Below, piece by piece: positions 30,324-38,035 of a DNA stretch of 53,253 nucleotides. The position numbers and the translations under genes are program-made. Below the pieces are notes generated by a model, which worked only from the letters and a program-made list of their open reading frames with translations, had not been told where the DNA came from and searched no databases. The DNA is from JBDHAC01 sp039588215 (GTDB lineage: Bacteria; Gemmatimonadota; Gemmatimonadetes; Palauibacterales; Palauibacteraceae): NCBI GenBank assembly GCA_039588215.1, contig JBDHAD010000014.1:1-53253 (forward strand), in the 5' to 3' direction. The stretch's first letter is position 1; each line of letters starts with the position of its first letter.

Positions 30324-32663
30324 TCAGAACTCGACGTTGATTCCCAGCGTCGGGAGTACTCCGAGCGAATCGTCGAACTCGGGCTCGCCGACGCGGGAGT
30401 CCCACCGCACGCCGCTCACGTTGCTGCGACCGTACACGTTCTGGACATCGATGTAGACCTCGAGCTGCCAGCCCGAAAAGCTGAAACGACGGTCGACGCG
30501 CACGTCGAGCGCGTGAAACGTCGGGAAGCGCGCGCCCTCGTTGTACCGCGTATAGTCTCGCACACCCTCCGCCGGTCCGGTCTCGACGAACGGCGTCGAC
30601 GGCGCGCCCGTCGCGGCGCGGAACTTGGCGCCTACCTCCCACGCCGGATTGATGCGCCACCCCGCCGCCGCCGTGCCGATGAACCGAACATCATAGCGTC
30701 CGGGCCGGGGCTCGTCATCCAGGCCCTCGAACTCGGCGTGGCTGAGGCTCGCACTCAAGAGTCCGTACACCGGCACATCGCTCAATTTCTTTCGGGCGAG
30801 CGCCTCGATGCCGTACACGCGGCCCCGGCCACGACTCACCAGAGGCTCCAGTCCGAGCGGGATATCGTCGGTCGCATCCTCGAACCCCGAAGGAGCCAGC
30901 ACCGCCTGGGGCCGGAAGACCCGGGCCGGATAGTCACGGTAGCGCTTGTAGTAGCCCTCGACCTGGAGCTTCAGGTCATCCCGGGGGCGCGTCTCGAAGC
31001 CCAGCACGAGCTGGTCGGCGCGGATGGGCTCGAGCGAGTCCGGGTTCTCCGGTGCACCAACGAGCCAAATGTAGGATGGGGGCTGGTGGTAGCGGCCGGC
31101 GCTCACCGAGACCGTGGAGCGCTGACCGAGATCCAGGCGCACGCCCAGCCTCGGCTCCAGACGCGCGCTCCCGAGGAAGTCGTACACGTTCGCGCGCAGC
31201 CCGGCAGTCGCGGACAGCCTGTCCGTGATACGTCCGGTAATCTGGACGTAGGTGCCGTTCCGAAGGGCTGTGAACGTCGTGTCGACCGCCAACGGAGATG
31301 GGTTCCCATTCGCGTCCCGGCGTAACTGGCCGGGTAGCTCGACGTCGTAGGAGAGATCGCTCGCGTACTTGAGCACGTTGCCGACGGAAACATGCAGGCG
31401 CTCGGCGGGCCGCCCCGTCCAGTCGATTCGAAGGCTGTTCTCGCCCTCGGTGGACGTGTTGGCGAACAACGTCTCAGGCGCCTCTCCAAACGCGGTTTGG
31501 CGAGTCTCGTAGCGTGTATATGTGCGCCCGAGGGACACCGAGAGCCGGCCCATGCCCAGCGATCGATTCCAGCTCACACCAGCCACGTACTGCTGGACGT
31601 CCGGTTCGATGATGCGGCTGTTGTCGTAGATGTCCTCCTCGTCCTCGTTGTTGAAGCTCAGCTCGTCGAGCGCCCCGATCAGGAGGAACGAGAGCGATTG
31701 GCCGTCGCCGAACCTGTGCGTGGTCTTCAGCTGGAAGTCCCAGTAGGTAGGGATGAAGCTGAAACCGGCGGCCCGAAACAGAAGGTCCAGATAGCTCCGT
31801 CGGGCGCTGGCCAGGAAGGAGCCACGCGGGCCCAGTGGCCCCTCCATGATCGCGCCAAACCCCGTCGCAGAGAGGTTCAGCGTGCCCGACAGGTTGTCCG
31901 TGTTGCCCTCTCTGAGGGTGATCTCCGTGACCGAGGCCGTACGATCACCGTAACGCGCGCCGAAGCCCCCACTGGCGAAGCGGGTCTCCTCGACGAACTC
32001 GATGTTGACCAGCGAGAGCGGGCCTCCGGTCGACCCCTGCGATCCGAAGTGGTTGATGTTGGGAACCTCGATCCCGTCGATGAGGAACAGGTTCTCGAAC
32101 GGGGAGCCGCCTCGTACGACGAGGTCGTTGCGACCCCCTGTCGTGACCCCGACACCGGGGAGGAGCGCCACCGACCGAACCACATCCTCCTGCACGCCGG
32201 GCGTGCGTCGAGTGTCCACCGCATCGAGCGTTTGCTCACTGGTGGTGGAGACGGACGGAGGTCGGAAATACGCGGCCCGGACGGCGATCGGATCGAGCGC
32301 CACAGGCTGTGGGAACAGATCGAGCGTCAACTCGAGGGGCTTGCCCGACCCAACGATCACGTTGGTCTCCAGATAGGCCGCGTACCCGATCGCCTCGACG
32401 CGGATACGGTAAATACCTGGAGCGAGGTCGCGGATGATGAACCTGCCATCGGCATCCGCGAACGCCTGTTGCGCGGTCTCCAGCACTCGAACGCCGGCGC
32501 CCACCACTGGGTTACCCGTACTGGCATCGCGGACATGGCCCGTCACGGCACCCGTTCCGCTCTCCTGGGCGGCGAGCGGATGCCCACCGGCAAGAGGCGC
32601 ACAAAGCGAGGCGAGGACGAACCCAATCGCCGTGCGACGAGGGCGCTGCGAGGGCTGGATCAT
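30324..32663 (-). CDS. TonB-dependent receptor with carboxypeptidase-regulatory-like N-domain
   Basis: Outer-membrane receptor of 779 residues. After the signal peptide (to LAAQ, residue 34) a carboxypeptidase-regulatory-like beta domain (GAVTGHVRDASTGNPVVGAG) spans about 38-120. The plug follows, with VRSVALLPGVGVTTGGRNDL and VRGGSPFENLFLIDGIEVPN, and then a beta-barrel that ends in an aromatic residue (LGINVEF), as required for outer membrane insertion. The pattern resembles Bacteroidota and Gemmatimonadota Oar/SusC-like receptors. The ATG at 32663 is chosen since the signal peptide begins there; the open frame to 33158 overlaps the neighbouring gene. The partner gene upstream encodes a secreted TIM-barrel-like protein (stop at 32720), which suggests substrate processing and import. 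Confidence 0.92.
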   Translation of the reverse strand: MIQPSQRPRRTAIGFVLASLCAPLAGGHPLAAQESGTGAVTGHVRDASTGNPVVGAGVRVLETAQQAFADADGRFIIRDLAPGIYRIRVEAIGYAAYLETNVIVGSGKPLELTLDLFPQPVALDPIAVRAAYFRPPSVSTTSEQTLDAVDTRRTPGVQEDVVRSVALLPGVGVTTGGRNDLVVRGGSPFENLFLIDGIEVPNINHFGSQGSTGGPLSLVNIEFVEETRFASGGFGARYGDRTASVTEITLREGNTDNLSGTLNLSATGFGAIMEGPLGPRGSFLASARRSYLDLLFRAAGFSFIPTYWDFQLKTTHRFGDGQSLSFLLIGALDELSFNNEDEEDIYDNSRIIEPDVQQYVAGVSWNRSLGMGRLSVSLGRTYTRYETRQTAFGEAPETLFANTSTEGENSLRIDWTGRPAERLHVSVGNVLKYASDLSYDVELPGQLRRDANGNPSPLAVDTTFTALRNGTYVQITGRITDRLSATAGLRANVYDFLGSARLEPRLGVRLDLGQRSTVSVSAGRYHQPPSYIWLVGAPENPDSLEPIRADQLVLGFETRPRDDLKLQVEGYYKRYRDYPARVFRPQAVLAPSGFEDATDDIPLGLEPLVSRGRGRVYGIEALARKKLSDVPVYGLLSASLSHAEFEGLDDEPRPGRYDVRFIGTAAAGWRINPAWEVGAKFRAATGAPSTPFVETGPAEGVRDYTRYNEGARFPTFHALDVRVDRRFSFSGWQLEVYIDVQNVYGRSNVSGVRWDSRVGEPEFDDSLGVLPTLGINVEF

Positions 32664-32719
32664 ACTGTTCGCTACCCATCTTCCGGTCGATAAGAGCCAA
32701 CCGAGTCCGGGCGTCGCGG

Positions 32720-34744
32720 TCAGGGGATGCGAGAGACCTCGCGGCAATTCTCCGGCGTTCGACACTCCAACAGCCGCCGGAGGCTCTCGTCGTAGTGGAT
32801 GGCGAAGCCACCGAAGGCAGGGGAATCGGCGAACTCGAACGCAGTTTCGTCCATGATTCGCTGCAGTGCGTCCACGCCGAGGCGGGCGAAGGTGATCTTG
32901 TCTGCGGGAACGGAGACGCGACGAGCGACTTTCCACCACACGCGACCCCCCTCGAGCGGGGCCCGATCCGCCTCGAGCCCCGGTAGGCTCGCGGTGGAAT
33001 CCGGTTCCGGCACGTGCTCCAGCGTCAGACGAGTGGAGTCCCCGATCGCTTCCGCGACGATGTAAGCTCCCGGGTCGGTTCGCGGGCCGCGCTCCGGCGC
33101 TCCACGCAGGTAGAGCAGATCCTCGTCGGGGAGTGGCCCCGTCTCGAGTCCGATCCACACCGTCTTCCCGACGCTCGCGGCATACTCGAGCTCATTCCGA
33201 GCGTGACGGATGGTGCCGTCCGCCCCGTACGCAGTGGTACGGTAGTCCATGACCGTCACCTCATCGGCCAGGTCGATCAGGTGCTCGGAGGCCGCCTTGC
33301 GCACACCCTTGAAGGCGACTTGGACGGGCTCGTACGACTCCTCATCGGGGGCATCGTACCAAAACGGGATGTCCAGGCCGTACGCCAGGCCCGCATCCCG
33401 CAAGCGGTTGGCCGCTTCCGCCACGAGCCCCAGGTAATCGACGAGGATCTGATCGCGCCGCGTGCCGTGAAAGCCGGCGAGCAGGTACGGCTCGATGTCG
33501 TGGTGCAGGCCGTCGAAGCGAGCGTCGGGTGGCGCCTCGCGGTTGTGCCGAATCACTCCATCCACCACGTCGAGGGCCGCCGCGTGGTGTGTCGCGAGCG
33601 CATAGCTCCGGAATCCGTCCAGGGCATACACTCGCAGGCCCGCACCTCGCACGGCGCGGATAAGACCACGGAGAGCCTCCTCGTCCCAGGCTCCGCCACC
33701 CAGGTGACCCGTCTCGCCCGGCAGACCCGGGAGCTGCAGGAATACGCGGTCGAAGCCCTGCCCTTCCAGGAGCTCTAAAAGGGTGGTTTGGGCGCGGGGG
33801 TCGGCGAGCAACGGCGTCGTGTTCCACACCCATGTAGCTTTGGGCGAGTCATCCGCCGTGGGCCGTTCCCCCTCAGGGTCGCCGAGTGAAGGCAGGTCGT
33901 CCGGCTTGACCGAGAGCGCAACCTGGCGGATGTATACCGTCGCGTCGCCTTCGACCGCACCCTCGAACACGATGGAAGCGAGCGCGCTCTGCACCAGTCG
34001 AGGAGGCAGCCGGTCGAGCGGAATGACGGCTCGCTGCCACGCCGTTTCGATCTGCCCCGCGGGCACGAAATCACCAAGACGCCCGATCGCGAGAGCATCC
34101 TCTTTCTGCTCCCACTCCACGTCAGCGACCTTGAGCAGCAGCTCCTCTTCCCCCACCTCGCCTCGAACCCAAAAGCTCAAGACGTTGAAGGGGGTCGCGT
34201 CGAGGTACACGCGACGGTCGGGAGGTCGGCTGAAGTCGAAGAGATGAACCCACATCCCGCAGAATCCCTCCGCCTCACGCCGGAGCGAGAGCCTCAGCGA
34301 ACGGCGGCCGTCCGGAGACGCCGCCAACGTGACCTCGGACTGGGACGGGGAGCCTTGGAAAGCGTTGAAAAAGCCGCCCAATCGATTCCGGTTGCCGTCT
34401 CCCGGCCCATGCACGATGAGCGTGTTCCCTTGGAATGGCGGTGTGGACCCGACCGCAGTCGGCTGAACTCGGGGAGGTTCGTGGGCGGAGAGCTTGTAGG
34501 GCACGAGCCTCGGCCCGGCGGCTTCGTGAATCAGAGCGATCAGCCCGAACCGGATCGCCGATGGTTCGGACACCCCCCAATCCTCGAGCGCCGTGCTTAC
34601 GTGCGGGACCGCCGGCGCCCGCGGAGCCTCCTGGGCCGATGCCTGTGCCACACTGGCCACGATTCCGAACGCGCACATGAGTGCGCTGCCGAGTCCCGCC
34701 AGACCCGGTCGATTCGGTCTCCAATTACGTTCGTCGGGTTTCAC
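32720..34744 (-). CDS. Secreted TIM-barrel-like protein (possible glycoside hydrolase)
   Basis: An exported 674-residue protein with a signal peptide (ALMCAFGIVASVAQASAQ). Residues about 115-290 form a beta-sandwich resembling a carbohydrate-binding module (DGRRSLRLSLRREAEGFCG, with VYLDATPFNVLSFWVRG). Residues about 310-600 look like a TIM barrel: DRVFLQLPG, GLRVYALDGF, FDGLHHDIEPYLL, YGLDIPFWYDA, DEVTVMDYRTTAYG, KTVWIGLETG. The HHDIEPY and DYRT strands place acidic residues where glycoside hydrolases of clan A/K-like folds have them. I do not recognise a family with certainty. It precedes the TonB receptor gene by 56 bases in the same operon. Confidence 0.75.
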   Translation of the reverse strand: MKPDERNWRPNRPGLAGLGSALMCAFGIVASVAQASAQEAPRAPAVPHVSTALEDWGVSEPSAIRFGLIALIHEAAGPRLVPYKLSAHEPPRVQPTAVGSTPPFQGNTLIVHGPGDGNRNRLGGFFNAFQGSPSQSEVTLAASPDGRRSLRLSLRREAEGFCGMWVHLFDFSRPPDRRVYLDATPFNVLSFWVRGEVGEEELLLKVADVEWEQKEDALAIGRLGDFVPAGQIETAWQRAVIPLDRLPPRLVQSALASIVFEGAVEGDATVYIRQVALSVKPDDLPSLGDPEGERPTADDSPKATWVWNTTPLLADPRAQTTLLELLEGQGFDRVFLQLPGLPGETGHLGGGAWDEEALRGLIRAVRGAGLRVYALDGFRSYALATHHAAALDVVDGVIRHNREAPPDARFDGLHHDIEPYLLAGFHGTRRDQILVDYLGLVAEAANRLRDAGLAYGLDIPFWYDAPDEESYEPVQVAFKGVRKAASEHLIDLADEVTVMDYRTTAYGADGTIRHARNELEYAASVGKTVWIGLETGPLPDEDLLYLRGAPERGPRTDPGAYIVAEAIGDSTRLTLEHVPEPDSTASLPGLEADRAPLEGGRVWWKVARRVSVPADKITFARLGVDALQRIMDETAFEFADSPAFGGFAIHYDESLRRLLECRTPENCREVSRIP

Positions 34745-34927
34745 CGAGCCGCGATCCTTCAGAATGCAAGCTCCGATGTCGCTCGCGCCCCACTTTGGCC
34801 GCGATGGACCAGCAGGGCAGCAAGATCCGTACTGTCGGTCTCTTACGCGGATGTCGACGCGCTCAGTGAGAAGTTCTACGTCGGGTGCTGGCTTCGATAG
34901 GGCGGGGAATGGCGAGAGCTTCTGGCG

Positions 34928-36754
34928 CTACCCCTCCAGCTTCTCCTCGACCAGGGCCGCCACCGTCCCGGCGAGCTCGGCACTCTCCGCCAACAGAACC
35001 TCGAGGGCGTCGCGCATGCGGTCCGAGAATTCCTCATCCCCGGTTTCCGGAAGGTTGATCCGCACGTTGTACGCGGCAGAGCGCGCTCCCGCTTCGGCCA
35101 GGAGCGCCGCCGTGCCCACGTCGCTGATCATCTGCGGGTCGGACAACGGGGCGATCTCGGCACACAGCCTCAGGGCTTCGACGCTCAGCTCGACGTTGGC
35201 GAGAGGCACGCGCGTCGCCGACTTGTAACCCTCGCGCATGGCCTCGGCCCGCGCCTCGCGCTCTTCCTCCGTGTCCTTCGCCATGCGCATCGCCTCGATC
35301 ACCGAGTCGAACGCTTGCGTGTCCTCGTCCACGCCTCGGATCAGCGCATCCTTCAGTTCCTGACCGCGCTCGGCGATCGAGCACAGGGCATCGTAGTGCT
35401 CGTCGAACTCGCCCTTCGGGACCGAGAGGTTCGCCACCATCGCGGCGAGGGCACTGCCGAGGGCACCGGCGAGCGCCGCCACCGATCCTCCACCGGGAGC
35501 CGGGGTGTCGCGAGACACCTCGTCCACGAAGTCGTGGGTGGGCCGAAGCACGAGCGGCCCTTCGATCTTGGGCATGCCAAGGACGCGCTCCTCCACGTCG
35601 AACGGCGAGACGTCGCGCAGTCCCATCGATTGGACCGCCGTCTCCATGAGATCGGGGATCGGGAGACCGCTGGACCGTCTCATCCCCCGTAGATACGAAC
35701 GGGCGGCCGACTTCATGGCCTCGTACGGGATCACGCCCACGATCTCCGATCCCGTGACCACGATCCCACGCTTTCGCGCCTCCTCCCGAGCGGCCTCGAG
35801 CACCTCGTGCGGAGGGCTCACCTTGTAGTCGGTCAGGTTCAGGCTGATCTGAGCCCGGTTGTATTCCTCGATCACCCACCCGAGACCCTTCACGAACCTG
35901 AACCGCCCGTCCTTGAAGACCGGGCCGCTCGGGTTCTCCGGATCGGTCGGAATCGATGCGTACCGCTCCCGCAGGTCTCCGCCGTGGACCTCCCCGTAGT
36001 GCTCGGCGAGCTCCTCGAAGGACCTACCCGTAAAACCGCAGTTTCCGCACGGGTGGGTGCCGTCTTCGGGGAAGCGCACCACCTCCCCCTTGTAGTAAAA
36101 GGGCTCAGTGTTACCGGTTCGCTTCCAGCGGCCTCGCTCCCGAAGCTCGTACGCGATCTCCGTCGCGTAGCGGCGGTCGGTGGTGTTCAGGTTGATGTTG
36201 TAGGCGATCAGGAACTCGCGCGCTCCCACGGCGGTGGCCCCGGTCGCGGGATTGAATTCGGCGGGTCCGAAGTCGGGTGCCCAGTCCGGGTCGGCCAGCT
36301 TGGCCTCCAATCCCTCATACTCGCCCGCGCGGACGCTAGCGAGGTTGCGGCGCTCCGGGAACTTCGCCGCGTGTTCGTACAGATAGACGGGGATGGCCAG
36401 CTCCTCACCGATCCGCCGGCCGACCTGACGGGCGATCTCGACGCAGTCGTCCATCGTCAGACCCGCGACGGGAACGAAAGGAACCACGTCGGTGGCACCG
36501 AAGCGGGGATGCGCGCCGTGGTGCTCCCGCATGTCGATCAGCTCCGAGGCGCGCTTCACCGCCCGAAAGGCAGCCTCGCCGATGGTCTCCGGTGGACCGA
36601 TGAACGTGACGACCGTGCGGTTGGTGTCCGCACCAGGGTCGACGTCCAGCAACGTGATGCCGGACACGCCCTCGATGGCGTCGGCAATCTGCCTGATGAG
36701 CGCTTCATCCCGACCTTCGGAGAAGTTGGGGACGCACTCGACGATTTGTTCCAT
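34928..36754 (-). CDS. ftcD: Fused glutamate formiminotransferase/formimidoyl-THF cyclodeaminase
   Basis: Bifunctional enzyme of histidine breakdown, 608 residues. It transfers the formimino group from formiminoglutamate to tetrahydrofolate and then removes ammonia to give 5,10-methenyl-THF. The N-terminal transferase opens with VECVPNFSEGRDEALI and contains HHGAHPRFGATDVVPF with its catalytic His. The C-terminal cyclodeaminase has the THF-binding region DTPAPGGGSVAALAGALGSA near residue 420. An insert of about 60-80 residues in the second transferase subdomain carries a Cys2His2 motif: Cys236, Cys239, His252 and His257. Similar inserts occur in Bacteroidota-type proteins, as I recall. No other hut genes are in the window. 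Confidence 0.94.
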   Translation of the reverse strand: MEQIVECVPNFSEGRDEALIRQIADAIEGVSGITLLDVDPGADTNRTVVTFIGPPETIGEAAFRAVKRASELIDMREHHGAHPRFGATDVVPFVPVAGLTMDDCVEIARQVGRRIGEELAIPVYLYEHAAKFPERRNLASVRAGEYEGLEAKLADPDWAPDFGPAEFNPATGATAVGAREFLIAYNINLNTTDRRYATEIAYELRERGRWKRTGNTEPFYYKGEVVRFPEDGTHPCGNCGFTGRSFEELAEHYGEVHGGDLRERYASIPTDPENPSGPVFKDGRFRFVKGLGWVIEEYNRAQISLNLTDYKVSPPHEVLEAAREEARKRGIVVTGSEIVGVIPYEAMKSAARSYLRGMRRSSGLPIPDLMETAVQSMGLRDVSPFDVEERVLGMPKIEGPLVLRPTHDFVDEVSRDTPAPGGGSVAALAGALGSALAAMVANLSVPKGEFDEHYDALCSIAERGQELKDALIRGVDEDTQAFDSVIEAMRMAKDTEEEREARAEAMREGYKSATRVPLANVELSVEALRLCAEIAPLSDPQMISDVGTAALLAEAGARSAAYNVRINLPETGDEEFSDRMRDALEVLLAESAELAGTVAALVEEKLEG

Positions 36755-36794
36755 CTATCTGTTCTTCCTCGGACCTGCGCAGCCCTTCCCGCGC

Positions 36795-37829
36795 TTACGC
36801 GGCTTCTCCCTCCAGGCTCGGCGACCACTGTCCGCGGGTCGCGAGCCCGTTCATCCTGGCGCGGTGACGGAAGGCGCCCTGTCCCGCGGGGACGTTGTCC
36901 GGGCTGCCCCCCCAAGCCGCCAGCGGTGCCGCCTGGAGCGCCCGCCCGTACGAGAAGCTCAGGTTCCATGGCGTCTCGTAGGCGGCGTTCATCGCCCCGA
37001 GGTGCGCGGTGGCATCGACCTCGGACTGCCCGCCTGACAGGAAGACGATGCCGGGCACGGCCGACGGCACCCCCCGTCTGAGGCACCGAACGGTCTTCTC
37101 CGCGACCTCCTCGGCCCCCGCTTGATCGGGGCACAGCTTGCCGGACAACACCATGTTCGGCTTGAGCACCGAGCCCTCGAGGAACACCCGCTGCTCGAAC
37201 AGCGCCGCGTACACCTCCTTCAGGGTCCACTCGGTCACTTCGAAGCAGCGATCGATGTCGTGGTCCCCGTCCATCAAGACCTCGGGCTCCACGATGGGCA
37301 CCAGGCCCTGCTCCTGACTCAGCGCCGCCATGCGGGCGAGCGCATGCGCGTTGGCCCTGATGCAGTAGGCGCTCGGCATGCTACGGTCGGCCTCGCGTCC
37401 GATGTCGATCACCGCCCGCCACTTCGTGAAGCGGGCGCCGAGCTCGAAATACTCGGCCAGCCGGTCCCTCAGACCGTCCAGGCCTTCGGTGACCTTCTCG
37501 CCCGGCGCGCCCGCCAACGGCTTGGCACCCTGGTCGATCTTGATCCCCGGAATCGTCCCGGCGTCCGAGATGAGCTGTACCAGCGGCGTCCCGTCCGCGG
37601 CGCTCTGTCGCAGGGTCTCATCAAACAGGATCACGCCGGAGATGTGCTCCTGCATCGCATCCGTCGTGCGGAAGAGCATCTCTCGGTAATCGCGACGGTT
37701 CGTTTCGGTCGACTCGACGCCGATGCCGTCCAGGCGTTTCTTCATGGTCGGCGAGCTCTCGTCCGCCGCCAGGATCCCTTTGCCCTTGACTACCATTCCT
37801 TCCGCGACTTGCACCAGCTGGTCGCTCAT
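36795..37829 (-). CDS. Class I fructose-bisphosphate aldolase
   Basis: Schiff-base aldolase of glycolysis and gluconeogenesis, 344 residues. It starts with GKGILAADESSPTMKKRL, the classical class I signature. The Schiff-base lysine is Lys223 in GSVLKPNMVLSGK, and other active-site residues are in KIDQGAK (about 98) and RAVIDIG (about 139). GGAGG is spaced correctly before the ATG at 37829. The eukaryote-type class I enzyme is used in several bacterial phyla, so it is not by itself evidence of transfer. It is divergent from the RND transporter gene with 206 bases between the starts. Confidence 0.95.
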   Translation of the reverse strand: MSDQLVQVAEGMVVKGKGILAADESSPTMKKRLDGIGVESTETNRRDYREMLFRTTDAMQEHISGVILFDETLRQSAADGTPLVQLISDAGTIPGIKIDQGAKPLAGAPGEKVTEGLDGLRDRLAEYFELGARFTKWRAVIDIGREADRSMPSAYCIRANAHALARMAALSQEQGLVPIVEPEVLMDGDHDIDRCFEVTEWTLKEVYAALFEQRVFLEGSVLKPNMVLSGKLCPDQAGAEEVAEKTVRCLRRGVPSAVPGIVFLSGGQSEVDATAHLGAMNAAYETPWNLSFSYGRALQAAPLAAWGGSPDNVPAGQGAFRHRARMNGLATRGQWSPSLEGEAA

Positions 37830-38035
37830 GAATCGCCTCCGCATGTTCTGGCTCATCGGGACTCGCGCGCGGCCCGAGCGCTACAGTAACCTGATCTGGC
37901 CCCGCCGCGACCGGAAACACCCGGACAGCAGCCGCCGGGGCAGGAACAGGGGGACCAAATCTGCCGCGGGGGAACTGACGCCGTCAATGAAAGCGCCAGC
38001 CGCGTGAGAGCGAAGCGAGACTCACGGGACCGGTT

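Noticed and set aside
31392..32693. 433-codon plus-strand frame opposite the TonB receptor
   Set aside because: It is a shadow; the receptor is complete with plug and barrel.
33066..33158. Extended N-terminus of the TonB receptor frame into the next gene
   Set aside because: The frame crosses a 674-residue secreted protein on the same strand; a signal peptide begins at 32663.
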